Positions 18,031-26,447 of a stretch of 58,337 nucleotides of DNA are shown here, piece by piece. Where the stretch lies: positions 1 through 58,337 of the forward strand of contig JAIXSA010000146.1 in assembly GCA_027484915.1 (NCBI GenBank), read 5' to 3'. The position numbers and the translations under genes are program-made. The notes under the pieces were generated by a model that did no database searches, was not told where the DNA came from, and saw only the letters and a list, made by a program, of their open reading frames with translations. The stretch comes from Paracoccaceae bacterium. GTDB taxonomy: Bacteria; Pseudomonadota; Alphaproteobacteria; Rhodobacterales; Rhodobacteraceae. Numbering within the stretch: position 1 is the first letter of the stretch; each line of letters opens with the position of its first letter.

Positions 18031-19305
18031 ATGTTGAACGCCGAAGTAGCCAAGCGCCGCGATGATGCCATCTCGCGCGGGGTGGGGATGATGACCCAGA
18101 TCTATGCGGATCGGGCGCTGAACTCCGAGGTCTGGGACATCGAGGGCAACCGCTACATTGACTTTGCGGCGGGCATCGCGGTGGTGAATACCGGGCATTG
18201 CCATCCGAAGGTAATGGCGGCGGTGGCGAACCAGATGACCAAGTTCACCCACACCTGCCATCAGGTGATGCCCTACGAGAACTACATCCGCCTGGCCGAG
18301 CGTCTGAACGAAAAGGTTCCGGGGCCGTGGAAGAAGAAGACGATCTTCGTGACCACGGGGGCCGAGGCTTGCGAGAACGCGATCAAGATCGCCCGCATCG
18401 CCACGGGCCGGAACGCAGTGATCGCCTTCGGCGGCGGCTTCCACGGCCGGACCTTCATGGGCATGTCGCTGACCGGCAAGGTCGAGCCCTACAAGAAGGG
18501 GTTCGGGTCGATGATGCCGGACGTCTTCCACGTTCCCTTCCCGATGGACGTGCACAACATCTCGACCAAGGACGCGATGGCGGGGATCGAGAAGCTGTTC
18601 AAGGCTGACCTCGACCCAGCCCGCGTCGCCGCGATCATCTTTGAACCGGTGCAGGGCGAGGGTGGGTTCTACCCGGCGCCGACCGACCTCGTGAAGGCGA
18701 TCCGCGCGCTTTGCGACCAGCATGGCATCGTGATGATCGCCGACGAGGTGCAGACGGGCTTTGCGCGGACCGGGAACCTCTTCGCGATGGAGATGCATGG
18801 GGTGGCCGCCGACCTGACGACGATGGCCAAGGGCCTTGCAGGCGGGCTGCCGCTGGCGGCCGTCACCGGCAAGGCCGAGCTGATGGACGCAGCCAACCCC
18901 GGCGGCCTGGGCGGCACCTATGCCGGCAACCCGCTGGGGATCGCGGCGGCGAACGCTGTGCTCGACGTGATCGAGGAGGAAGACCTCTGCGCCCGCGCCA
19001 ATGAACTGGGCAGCCGCCTGAAGCAGCGGTTGGAGGCGATCCGCGCCACCGCGCCCGAGATCGTTGACATCCGTGGACCGGGTTTCATGGTGGCCGTGGA
19101 ATTCGCCAATCCGGGCACCAAGGAGCCTGACGCGGGCTTCACCGGACGGGTACGGCTTGAGGCGCTGAAGCGCGGGCTGTTGCTGTTGACGTGCGGCGTC
19201 TACGGCAACGTTGTTCGCTTTCTTGCGCCAATCACCATCCCGGACGCACACTTTGCCGAGGCGATGGACATTCTGGAGGCCTCGATCGCAGCAGCGCGGC
19301 AGTAA
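18031..19305 (+). CDS. gabT: 4-aminobutyrate aminotransferase
   Basis: 424 residues from the ATG at 18031, preceded by AGGGAG. Class III PLP aminotransferase; probably moves the amino group of GABA to 2-oxoglutarate. PLP Lys 267 in TTMAKGLAGGLP, cofactor Asp 238 in IADEVQTGFARTG, and the glycine-rich GGGFHGRTFMGMSL. The overall sequence fits GabT rather than ornithine or acetylornithine enzymes. No gabD lies alongside. An upstream frame extension to 17989 lacks a ribosome site. Confidence 0.92.
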   Translation: MLNAEVAKRRDDAISRGVGMMTQIYADRALNSEVWDIEGNRYIDFAAGIAVVNTGHCHPKVMAAVANQMTKFTHTCHQVMPYENYIRLAERLNEKVPGPWKKKTIFVTTGAEACENAIKIARIATGRNAVIAFGGGFHGRTFMGMSLTGKVEPYKKGFGSMMPDVFHVPFPMDVHNISTKDAMAGIEKLFKADLDPARVAAIIFEPVQGEGGFYPAPTDLVKAIRALCDQHGIVMIADEVQTGFARTGNLFAMEMHGVAADLTTMAKGLAGGLPLAAVTGKAELMDAANPGGLGGTYAGNPLGIAAANAVLDVIEEEDLCARANELGSRLKQRLEAIRATAPEIVDIRGPGFMVAVEFANPGTKEPDAGFTGRVRLEALKRGLLLLTCGVYGNVVRFLAPITIPDAHFAEAMDILEASIAAARQ

Positions 19306-19452
19306 GGGGTACAACGGAACCCTTTGGCCCCTGCCGGGTTGTAGGCCTAGCAACGGATCGGTCGGTTTCCGCGCATCGTGCCAGAATATGGGCGCACGGC
19401 GAGGGTCAGACAGGTACTGTCCGTCCGCAAGACTCATAACTGGAGTAGACTC

Positions 19453-19716
19453 ATGAAACGCATTCTTCTGACCCTTCCCCTGCTGGCCCTGCCGATTGCC
19501 GCCTGTACGCCTGCCGAACAGAACGCGGCCCTGGGCGCCGTCGGCGGTGCTGCCGTCGGCGCTGCGGTCTCGTCGGACAGCGACCGCGAAAAGGGTGCCG
19601 TCGTCGGTGCCATCGTCGGCGTTGCCGCTTCGCAGCTGCTTGGCCCGGCACCGCAGACCGGCAAGTGCTACTACCGCGACCAGTACGGCAACCGCTTCAT
19701 CGCGGACTGCCGCTGA
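19453..19716 (+). CDS. Glycine-zipper lipoprotein
   Basis: 87 residues from the ATG at 19453. Signal sequence and lipobox: MKRILLTLPLLALPIAAC. Then two glycine-zipper stretches, LGAVGGAAVGAAV and GAVVGAIVGVAASQ, split by a charged loop (SSDSDREK). The C-terminus GKCYYRDQYGNRFIADCR has a Cys pair that may form a disulphide. Such proteins are usually outer-membrane associated; the role is unknown. The upstream ribosome site is weak. Confidence 0.82.
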   Translation: MKRILLTLPLLALPIAACTPAEQNAALGAVGGAAVGAAVSSDSDREKGAVVGAIVGVAASQLLGPAPQTGKCYYRDQYGNRFIADCR

Positions 19717-19811
19717 TCCATCCGCCCCGGCCCAATCGCGGGCCGGGGCAACCCCTTTCGGACAGGGGGGGAAGCGGCTAGAACGGCGGGCATTCCGCCC
19801 GCAGGCCCAGC

Positions 19812-20543
19812 ATGTCCGACCTTTCCCACGGCATCGACCTTTCCTCCGCCAGCGTTCGTCTGGGCGGCCGCAAGGTGCTGGATGGCCTCAGCTTGCGGCT
19901 GACCGAGGCGCGGATCGGCATCCTGGGGCGAAACGGGTCCGGCAAGACCACGTTCCTGCGGCTTGTCGCAGGGCTGATTCCTCCGGATTCTGGGACAGTG
20001 CGGGTGGACGGCCACGATCCCTTTGCCGATCGCAGGGCCGCGCTGGCATCGCTTGGCATCCTGTTCCAGAACCCGGACCATCAGATCCTGTTCCCCACCG
20101 TCGAAGAGGAACTTGCCTTCGGCCTTCGCCAGCAAGGCGCATCGATGGTGGATGCATCGGCACGGGTAGCGGGGCTGCTGCAGGCAGAGGGCCGGCTGCA
20201 TTGGGCGAAAGCTCCGGTCTCGACCCTCAGCCAGGGCCAACGCCATTATCTGTGCCTTTTGTCGGTACTGCTCATGCATCCGCGGACGATCCTTCTGGAT
20301 GAGCCCCTTGCAGGGCTTGACTTGCCGACCCAGGCGCGTCTGGCCCGGCGTTTTGCGGCCCTGCCGCAGCGGCTGGTCACCATCACCCATGACCCTGCGG
20401 TTCTGGCGGATGCGGATCGGGTGCTGTGGCTGGACGCGGGCCGGGTGATCGCCGATGGGCCACCGTCCGAAGTCCTGCCCGCCTACACCGCCGAGATGAC
20501 CCTGATCGGAGAGCGCGATGCTGACGCTGACCTCGCCGGTTGA
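19812..20543 (+). CDS. bioM: Biotin ECF transporter ATPase
   Basis: 243 residues. ABC ATPase: Walker A GRNGSGKTT (39-47), Q-loop FQNPDHQILFPTV typical of ECF/CbiO-type ATPases, signature LSQGQRHYLC, Walker B TILLDEPLAGLD and switch His TITHDP. With BioN it energises biotin uptake by BioY. Overlaps bioN by 26 bases, which suggests tight coupling. First gene of bioMNY, the order known from Rhodobacter capsulatus. Confidence 0.95.
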   Translation: MSDLSHGIDLSSASVRLGGRKVLDGLSLRLTEARIGILGRNGSGKTTFLRLVAGLIPPDSGTVRVDGHDPFADRRAALASLGILFQNPDHQILFPTVEEELAFGLRQQGASMVDASARVAGLLQAEGRLHWAKAPVSTLSQGQRHYLCLLSVLLMHPRTILLDEPLAGLDLPTQARLARRFAALPQRLVTITHDPAVLADADRVLWLDAGRVIADGPPSEVLPAYTAEMTLIGERDADADLAG

Positions 20544-21114
20544 GACCTGGGCGCATCGGCTGCCCGCAGCGGGGAAGCTTGCAGCGCTGGCCGCAGGGAC
20601 CACGGTTCTGTTCGTCGTGGACGCGTCTTGGATACTGGCAGTGGCCCTTGCGGCTGCAGGGGCGCTTTACCTTTCCGGCGGGATGCGCTTTGCTGCGGCG
20701 GGGCTGCGGCAGCTTTACCCGCTATGGCCCTTCGTGGTGATCGTCGTGCTCTGGCACCTCTGGACCGCCGAGGTTGCGGCGGGCATTGCCATCCTTCTGC
20801 GGATGGTGACGGCGGTGGCCCTTGCGAACTTCCTCACGATGACGACGCGACTGTCCGACATGCTGGTGGTCTTCGAGCGGCTGGCACGGCCCCTGTCGCC
20901 CGTCTTGCCGCCGCGTCGCCTGGCGCTGGCCTTCGCGCTGGTGATCCGCTTCATTCCGGTCATGCTCGACCGGATGGGACTGATCCGTCAATCCTGGTCG
21001 GCCCGGTCCCCCCGCCCTTCGCGCTGGCGGGTGATGGTCCCGGCAACGCTTGCCGCGCTGGACGATGCGGATCGCGTCGCCGAGGCCTTGCGGGCGCGGG
21101 GCGGGGCAGAGTAA
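20518..21114 (+). CDS. bioN: Biotin ECF transporter transmembrane subunit
   Basis: 198 residues; four or five membrane segments followed by a cytoplasmic end. CbiQ/EcfT-type coupling segment RLSDMLVVFERLARPLSPVLPPRRLALAFALVIRF and the Arg-containing stretch ALDDADRVAEALRARGG that contacts the ATPases. Shorter than group-II EcfT proteins, as expected for BioN. The ATG at 20518 lies inside the end of bioM. Confidence 0.94.
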   Translation: MLTLTSPVETWAHRLPAAGKLAALAAGTTVLFVVDASWILAVALAAAGALYLSGGMRFAAAGLRQLYPLWPFVVIVVLWHLWTAEVAAGIAILLRMVTAVALANFLTMTTRLSDMLVVFERLARPLSPVLPPRRLALAFALVIRFIPVMLDRMGLIRQSWSARSPRPSRWRVMVPATLAALDDADRVAEALRARGGAE

Positions 21115-21142
21115 GGGGGCGGAAGCCATTGGAGGACCCAAG

Positions 21143-21685
21143 ATGGAACGCAGCCTGACCCACATCGCCCTTTTCGCCGCGCTGATCGCCGTCCTGGGCC
21201 TGGTTCCGAAGATCGACCTCGCCGCCGGTGTCCCGATCACGGCGCAGTCGCTGGGTATCATGCTGTGCGGCACGGTCCTCGGTGCCAAGCGGGGCGCGTT
21301 GGCGGTGATCCTGTTCCTCGCGCTGGTTGCGGCCGGCCTGCCGCTTCTGTCGGGCGGGCGCGGCGGGATCGGCGTCTTCGCCGGGCCTTCGGTCGGCTTC
21401 CTCGTTGGTTTCCCCATCGCGGCCTTCGTCGCGGGCTGGGTGATGGAGCGGACGACCCTCTCCCCCGCCGTGGCGGCCACCGCAGCCTCGGTCATCGGCG
21501 GGATCGGGGTGCTCTATGTGTTCGGCATCGCGGGCATGGCGCTGGTGCTGGGCAAGACGCTGTCCGAGGCGGCCTTCCTGTCCTTCGCCTTTCTGCCCGG
21601 CGATGTCGTCAAGGCGGTCATCGCGGGCCTCGTGACGCAAAGCCTGTCGCGGATGCGCCCAGCCTCGCTTCTGTCACGCGCCTGA
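21143..21685 (+). CDS. bioY: Biotin-binding S component BioY
   Basis: 180 residues from the ATG at 21143, nine bases after GGAGGA. Six membrane segments. BioY hallmarks: VPITAQSLGIMLCGTVLGAKRGALAV and LPLLSGGRGGIGVFAGPSVGFLVGFPIAAFVAG, the latter a conserved loop of the biotin pocket. Last gene of bioMNY. Its last 12 bases overlap the convergent thiolase-like gene, so there is no room for a terminator between them. Confidence 0.95.
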   Translation: MERSLTHIALFAALIAVLGLVPKIDLAAGVPITAQSLGIMLCGTVLGAKRGALAVILFLALVAAGLPLLSGGRGGIGVFAGPSVGFLVGFPIAAFVAGWVMERTTLSPAVAATAASVIGGIGVLYVFGIAGMALVLGKTLSEAAFLSFAFLPGDVVKAVIAGLVTQSLSRMRPASLLSRA

Positions 21686-22747
21686 CAGTTCCACCAACAT
21701 CGCGGTGCCAATTCCCCCCGCAGCCGCGATGGCAGCAAGACCTTTGCCACGTTGCAGCCCGTGGAAAAGCCGCACGGCAAGGATGGCCCCCGACGCCCCG
21801 ATCGGGTGCCCGCGCGCAAGCCCGCCGCCAGCGGGATTGACGATCTGCGGATCAAGCCCGGCGCCGTCGATCACGGCAAGCGCCTGCACGGCGTAGGCTT
21901 CCATGATCTCGGCCTGGGCAAGCGCCTCGCCCGTCCAGACGCGCCGGATTGCAGCGATGGGGGCAAGGCCGGGGTCTTCCGGCGTGCCGCCCAAAGTTGC
22001 TCCGGCAAGCAGGGCAAGGCCCCTGCCCTGCGCAATACGGTCGCTGACGACCAGGCAGACGGCGGCAGCATCGGCGGCGACGGCAGCCGTGGCGACAGTC
22101 AGGTCGCCGGTCAGCGCAGGCGCCTTGGCCAGCAGACGCGGGCTCAGGACGCGCGGGAAGGCGTCGCGCGTAACACCGTTCAGGGCAACGACTTCTGCGC
22201 TTTGGTCGGCAACCAGCGCCTTTGCATGGCTATCTGCGGCCCAAAGCTCTTGCCGGGCGCGGGAAATGCCCAGTCGGCGGGCAAGCGTTTCGGCCGCCTC
22301 GGCCATGTCAGGGTCGCGGTCCGGCCAGGGGGTGAAGGGCGCCTGGTCGTAGGGCTGGGGCGCACCGCCGTCCGGATCAGTGCGCAGACGCAGGGGGCGC
22401 CGGGAATAGCTTTCAACACCCCCGGCCAGGACGATCTCGGCCGCACCAGAGTCGATCAATGCCCTGGCAAGCAGGATGGCATCCAGCCCGCCCGCGCATT
22501 GCCGGTCGGTGGTCAGGCCGGCAACGGTTTCCGGCAGGCCAGCCGCCAGTGCCACCCGCCGTGCCGGGTTGCCGCCGCCTCCCAGAGCGTTGGAGAGGAT
22601 GACTTCGTCGACTTGCGATGGCACGATCTCCGCGTCGGCAAGGCAGGCCAGCAGGACAGGTGCCGCAAGGTCCTCGATCCTCAGTCGTGCAAAGGCACCT
22701 CCCCGCGGAACCACGGCGGTGCGACGGGCGGCGATCAGTCGGGCCAT
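21674..22747 (-). CDS. Thiolase-like acyltransferase lacking the second catalytic Cys
   Basis: 357 residues, short for a thiolase (about 390). The nucleophile Cys 84 (TDRQCAGGLDA) and the His of GGGLARGHPIGASG (His 314) are kept. The second cysteine, usually in CIGGG(M/Q)G, is replaced: the segment reads AIAAAGGIG, with Ala 341 at the Cys position. The usual NEAF motif reads MEAY. Ordinary thiolysis or Claisen chemistry therefore seems impaired or altered. It is the last gene of an aroQ - ligase-like - thiolase-like operon, starting 13 bases inside the ligase-like gene. I do not know a named homologue; acyl transfer or hydrolysis on a CoA ester is possible. Confidence 0.8.
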   Translation of the reverse strand: MARLIAARRTAVVPRGGAFARLRIEDLAAPVLLACLADAEIVPSQVDEVILSNALGGGGNPARRVALAAGLPETVAGLTTDRQCAGGLDAILLARALIDSGAAEIVLAGGVESYSRRPLRLRTDPDGGAPQPYDQAPFTPWPDRDPDMAEAAETLARRLGISRARQELWAADSHAKALVADQSAEVVALNGVTRDAFPRVLSPRLLAKAPALTGDLTVATAAVAADAAAVCLVVSDRIAQGRGLALLAGATLGGTPEDPGLAPIAAIRRVWTGEALAQAEIMEAYAVQALAVIDGAGLDPQIVNPAGGGLARGHPIGASGAILAVRLFHGLQRGKGLAAIAAAGGIGTAMLVELSGA

Positions 22748-23922
22748 GTCGCCCTCAGAGCCGTGAGGTCGGTCTTGCCAGAGGGAAGCGTGGGCCAATC
22801 CTTTCGCCAGATCAGCGCCTTGGGGGATTTCAGCGGTCCAAGCTCCCGGCGAAGGGCCGGGCGGATGGCAGCCTCCCGCGTCGGGTCGCCTTGCAGGACG
22901 GCGATCAGGGTGTGGCCGCGCTTGGGGTCCGGCACGGGCAGGACGGCTGCACGGGTGATGCCGGGAAGGGTGTGGAGGAAGGCTTCGATTTCCTCGGGAA
23001 AGACGTTCTGGTCGGCCACGGTGACCATGCGCCCAGCACGGCCTTTCAGAACCAGGAAACCGTCCCTCAGGTCGCCGATTTCCCCGACAGAGAGCCAGCC
23101 GTCGCGCCATCTGGTTCCGGCGGGGGTTGGGGTGAGGGGCGTGGCGGCCTGATCGCTGGCGTAACCGAGAAAAAGGTAGGGGCTTCTGACCCAGACTTCT
23201 CCGCCAGGATCGAGGTGAAGATCGACGCCCGGATAGGGGCGGCCGACCGAAGTCTCTGGCGTGGTCGCGTCAGCCAGCGTGATGAAGCTTGTCTCGGCAG
23301 CACCGTAGAACTCGCGCAGTTGGGCGTTGGGCGCGAGGGTCAGGAGGGCGGCGCGCAGCCCGGGGTCAAGCTTGGACCCGCCGACAAGGATCAGGCCCAG
23401 GTCCGGAAGCAGGCCGGGGCCGAGGATCAAGCGAAGCTGCGCCGGGGTGGCATAAAGATGGGTGACCTTTCGACGGGCAATAGCCTCGCGCTGTCGGTCC
23501 GGGCGCAGGTCACTTAGAAGGTGGACATCCGCACCCAGATGCAGCCCCTCGACCGCGCCATATAGCGAGAGAGAGTGGATCAGCCGGCCAAGCGTCGCGA
23601 TGCGGGCACCGGGGCCGATCCCCAGGGCCGCATTGACGGCGAAGCTGGCGGTCCACGAGGCTTGTGTTCGGCGGATGCGACGGGGCCGGCCGGTGGAGCC
23701 AGAAGTGAGGGTTTCCAGGATGGGCGTATCGTGGGGGTCTGGCAAACTCTGGTCGCCTGCGCCAATCCGGAAGGCAGGGTGGCCAATGGCTGCGGCAAGG
23801 CCCTGTGGGCTGTCGGGGAAGATGGCTCCTTCCAGGGGTGGGCGGCTCCCATCCGGCAGGACTTCATCCCCCGTGCTGTCGAAAAGCCGGGCTTCGGGGT
23901 GCCAGCGGAAGCCTTCGGTCAT
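22735..23922 (-). CDS. Short AMP-forming acyl-CoA ligase-like protein
   Basis: 395 residues of the ANL superfamily (normal length about 500; the N-terminal 80-100 residues are missing). Seen: A3/P-loop [15 protein letters not shown], the A5-like FYGAAETSF, the hinge region [18 protein letters not shown] and the catalytic C-terminal Lys in [11 protein letters not shown]. Activates a carboxylic acid as acyl-AMP, probably followed by CoA. Overlaps aroQ by 4 bases and the thiolase-like gene by 13, so the three are co-translated. The partner thiolase-like protein and the bioMNY neighbour invite a link to pimelate or biotin, but that is only inference. Confidence 0.82.
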   Translation of the reverse strand: MTEGFRWHPEARLFDSTGDEVLPDGSRPPLEGAIFPDSPQGLAAAIGHPAFRIGAGDQSLPDPHDTPILETLTSGSTGRPRRIRRTQASWTASFAVNAALGIGPGARIATLGRLIHSLSLYGAVEGLHLGADVHLLSDLRPDRQREAIARRKVTHLYATPAQLRLILGPGLLPDLGLILVGGSKLDPGLRAALLTLAPNAQLREFYGAAETSFITLADATTPETSVGRPYPGVDLHLDPGGEVWVRSPYLFLGYASDQAATPLTPTPAGTRWRDGWLSVGEIGDLRDGFLVLKGRAGRMVTVADQNVFPEEIEAFLHTLPGITRAAVLPVPDPKRGHTLIAVLQGDPTREAAIRPALRRELGPLKSPKALIWRKDWPTLPSGKTDLTALRATWPD

Positions 23923-24359
23923 GCCTTCAGCAGCGTCGCCATCCGGCGGAGCGCCAAGAGATAGCCCTCGGTGCCGAAGCCGGCGATCACCCCGTCAGCG
24001 CGGGCGGACACGTAGGAATGATGCCGGAAGGCCTCACGCTTGTGGATGTTGGAGATGTGGACCTCCAGCACCGGCCCGTCATAGGCGTTGAGCGCATCAA
24101 GGATCGCCACCGACGTGTGGGAATAGGCGCCCGGGTTCAGGATGATCCCCGCCGAAGTGGTCCGCGCCTCCTGGATCCAGTCGACAAGCTGGCCTTCGTG
24201 GTTCGATTGCAAGGCGCGCAGAGCCAGCCCGAGCTCCTCGGCCAAGTCTGCCACGCGGGCGACCACATCGTCCAGCGTCTCGCGCCCGTAGATCTCGGGC
24301 TGGCGCAGGCCCAGGAGATTGAGGTTCGGGCCGTTCAGAAGGGTGACAAGCTTCGGCAT
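23919..24359 (-). CDS. aroQ: 3-dehydroquinate dehydratase, type II
   Basis: 146 residues, full length. Shikimate pathway: trans-dehydration of 3-dehydroquinate. Seen: [18 protein letters not shown] at the start, with catalytic Tyr and the flexible loop Arg; [23 protein letters not shown] with the substrate-binding Asn and catalytic His; and [19 protein letters not shown]. Its stop overlaps the ligase-like gene (ATGA), an unusual downstream partner for aroQ. Confidence 0.97.
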   Translation of the reverse strand: MPKLVTLLNGPNLNLLGLRQPEIYGRETLDDVVARVADLAEELGLALRALQSNHEGQLVDWIQEARTTSAGIILNPGAYSHTSVAILDALNAYDGPVLEVHISNIHKREAFRHHSYVSARADGVIAGFGTEGYLLALRRMATLLKA

Positions 24360-24419
24360 GGGATCGTCCGCACTAAGGGTCGCGCGAGATTAGCCGATAT
24401 GCCCGGGGCGGCAACGGGC

Positions 24420-24472
24420 AAAAAAGGTGGCGGCTTTCCGGGGTACTGTGGGGACAGTCCGGAAAGCCGCCC
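24420..24472 (-). terminator. Strong terminator of metF
   Basis: Long hairpin: outer 13-bp perfect stem (24429-24441 with 24460-24472) and an inner ACTGT/ACAGT stem around GGGG. On the minus strand it is followed by ACCTTTTTTG, a T6 run. It lies 33 bases after the metF stop codon and before aroQ. Confidence 0.93.
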
Positions 24473-24504
24473 AGGGAGACGACGGCTGCCCCGTGGGGAG
24501 GATT

Positions 24505-25374
24505 TCAGGCCACTTTCTCCAGCACCACTTGCGGCTGGATCCCAAGCGCGCGGACGACTTCGCGGGTAAGGTGCGGACGGTTCAGGGTGTAGAAGTGAAG
24601 ATCCTCAACCCCACCCTGGATCAGCTTGTCGCATAGCGCGGTGCATTGGGTGAGCGCCAGGAGGTCCTCACGCCCGTCGCGGGTGGCGGTGGCAAAAGCC
24701 TCGTCCAGCTTCTGCGGGACCGAGGTGCCACAGCGGCGGGCAAATTTCTTGGCACCGTCCCAAGAGGTGATCGGCAGGATGCCGGGGATGATCGGGGCTG
24801 TAATCCCCGCCTTGGCGCAGGCATCGCGGAACCGGAAGAACGTGTCGGCGTCGAAGAAGAACTGCGTTATCGCAGACGAAGCCCCCGCGTCGATCTTGCG
24901 CTTCAGCCATGTCACGTCGGCAGAACTGTCGGCTGCGTCCGGGTGGGGTTCGGGATAGGCGCCGACGCGGATCTTGAACTTGCCGGTTTTCGCCAGCTTC
25001 TCCACCAGCTCGACCGAATTGGCAAAGCCCAGGGGGTGCGGGACAAACCGCTGGGCACCCTTGGGTGCGTCGCCGCGCAAGGCCACGATCTCGGTCACCC
25101 CGGCGGCGGCGTAGGCCTCGGCGATGGCAAGCGTCTCGGTCCGGGTCGCATCGACACAGGTCAGGTGTGCGGCAACCGGCAGGCCATAGTTGCGGTGAAT
25201 GGTCGAGACCGCCTCGTGCGTCAGGGTCCGGGTCGTCCCGCCCGCGCCGTAGGTGACCGAGACAAACGACGGCTGCATCGGGGCCAGCGTCTGCACCGTT
25301 TCCCACAGGCGGAACGAGGCGTCCAGCGACTGGGGCGGGAAGAATTCAAAGCTGATGCGGGGCGCGTTGGTCAT
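24505..25374 (-). CDS. metF: 5,10-methylenetetrahydrofolate reductase
   Basis: 289 residues from the ATG at 25374 (MTNAPRISFEFFPPQ). FAD enzyme making 5-methyltetrahydrofolate for methionine synthesis. Conserved SFEFFPP (catalytic Glu), SVTYGAGGTTR, HLTCVDATR, ALRGDAP and QFFFDADTFFRF. Divergent from metR with a shared 86-base control region; the strong terminator at 24420 closes the gene as a single-gene unit. No SAM or cobalamin riboswitch is visible upstream. Confidence 0.97.
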   Translation of the reverse strand: MTNAPRISFEFFPPQSLDASFRLWETVQTLAPMQPSFVSVTYGAGGTTRTLTHEAVSTIHRNYGLPVAAHLTCVDATRTETLAIAEAYAAAGVTEIVALRGDAPKGAQRFVPHPLGFANSVELVEKLAKTGKFKIRVGAYPEPHPDAADSSADVTWLKRKIDAGASSAITQFFFDADTFFRFRDACAKAGITAPIIPGILPITSWDGAKKFARRCGTSVPQKLDEAFATATRDGREDLLALTQCTALCDKLIQGGVEDLHFYTLNRPHLTREVVRALGIQPQVVLEKVA

Positions 25375-25416
25375 GGCGGTCTCCTTCAATGACCCTCTTG
25401 TCGCAGATTGCGGCAT

Positions 25417-25440
25417 GTGAGAACAATTCATAATTCTCAC
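25417..25440. promoter_or_regulatory. Candidate MetR operator between metF and metR
   Basis: GTGAGAA (25417-25423) and TTCTCAC (25434-25440), a perfect 7-bp inverted repeat with 10 bases between, in the metF/metR divergent region. LysR-type sites are interrupted palindromes of this kind, so control of metF by MetR and homocysteine is likely. Confidence 0.6.
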
Positions 25441-25460
25441 CATCTTGATGAGTTTCATTC

Positions 25461-26366
25461 ATGTACATCGAGCTCCGCCACTTGCGCACGATCCGCGCGA
25501 TCCAGCAGGCCGGGGGCCTTGCCCGGGCAGCAGACATGCTGAACATGACGCAATCGGCGCTGTCGCATCAGGTGAAAGGGCTGGAGGATCAGGCCGGGAT
25601 GGAGCTCTTCGTCCGCCGGTCCAAGCCGATGCGCCTATCGGCGGCGGGGGTGCGGATGCTGCGCGCGGCGGAACGTATCCTGCCCGAGATCGACGCGATG
25701 GAAGAGGAGTTCCGCGCGCTTCGGGCGGGACGGACCGGACGGCTGCATATCGCCATCGAGTGCCACGCCTGCTTCGACTGGCTCTTCCCGGTGCTGGAGA
25801 TGTTCCGTCACGCTTGGCCCGAGATCGACGTCGACATCCGGGCCGGTCTGGCTTTCGAGGCCCTTCCCGCGCTGAACCGCGAGGATGTGGACCTTGTGAT
25901 CTCTTCCGACCGCGAACCGCCGCCGGGGATCGTGTTCAACCCCCTGTTCGACTACCATCCGACCTTTGTGGGATCCTCACAGAACCCCTTGGCGGAAAGG
26001 GCGTTCATCACCGCCGAGGACTTCCGCGACCAGGTCCTCATCACCTACCCGGTCAGCCGCGACAAGCTGGATGTGTTCACCGAAATCCTGACCCCCGCCA
26101 AGGTCGAACCCCGCGCGCAAAGGACGGCGGAATTGACGGCGGTGATCCTGATGCTGGTCGGCTCGAACCGTGGGGTCGCGGTGCTGCCGGACTGGGTGAT
26201 GCGCGAGGTGAAGACCAACGCCGACTACATCACGCGGCCCCTCGGGCCAGAGGTGGTGACGAAACGGATGTACGCGGCGACGCGGGAAGAAGACGCGGCC
26301 AAGCCCTACATCGCGCATTTCCTCCGACTGGCGCGAAGCGAGCCGATGAAACTGCAGCGCGCGTGA
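25461..26366 (+). CDS. metR: LysR-type regulator MetR
   Basis: 301 residues. N-terminal winged helix (LRTIRAIQQAGGLARAADMLNMTQSALSHQVKGLE, about 8-42), then the LysR substrate-binding domain. IAIECHACFDWLFPVLEMF is the pattern of MetR proteins, and the divergent metF is the classical target. In other bacteria it responds to homocysteine. The start at 25461 gives the typical N-terminus MYIELRHLR. A GTGAGAA/TTCTCAC palindrome sits 21 bases upstream of it. Confidence 0.9.
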   Translation: MYIELRHLRTIRAIQQAGGLARAADMLNMTQSALSHQVKGLEDQAGMELFVRRSKPMRLSAAGVRMLRAAERILPEIDAMEEEFRALRAGRTGRLHIAIECHACFDWLFPVLEMFRHAWPEIDVDIRAGLAFEALPALNREDVDLVISSDREPPPGIVFNPLFDYHPTFVGSSQNPLAERAFITAEDFRDQVLITYPVSRDKLDVFTEILTPAKVEPRAQRTAELTAVILMLVGSNRGVAVLPDWVMREVKTNADYITRPLGPEVVTKRMYAATREEDAAKPYIAHFLRLARSEPMKLQRA

Positions 26367-26377
26367 CGGGCAGGGGG

Positions 26378-26441
26378 CCGGAATTCTCGAAAATTCCGGT
26401 TCGGAGCCTTTGAAGGCTCCGGTCCGACTTCTTCGAAGAAA
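26378..26441. repeat. Triple stem-loop element (terminator-like), copy A
   Basis: Three hairpins in a row between convergent metR and suhB: CCGGAATT/AATTCCGG (26378-26399), CGGAGCCTT/AAGGCTCCG (26402-26421) and the palindrome TTCTTCGAAGAA (26429-26440). The first and third resemble the two hairpins of the element at 45060-45103 read on the opposite strand, so this is a repeated module. It likely ends both transcripts. Confidence 0.75.
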
Positions 26442-26447
26442 TGGTTC

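Noticed and set aside
19304-19324. AAGGGGT/ACCCTTT hairpin after gabT as terminator
   Set aside because: Only seven pairs with a G-T and no T-run; too weak to list as a feature.
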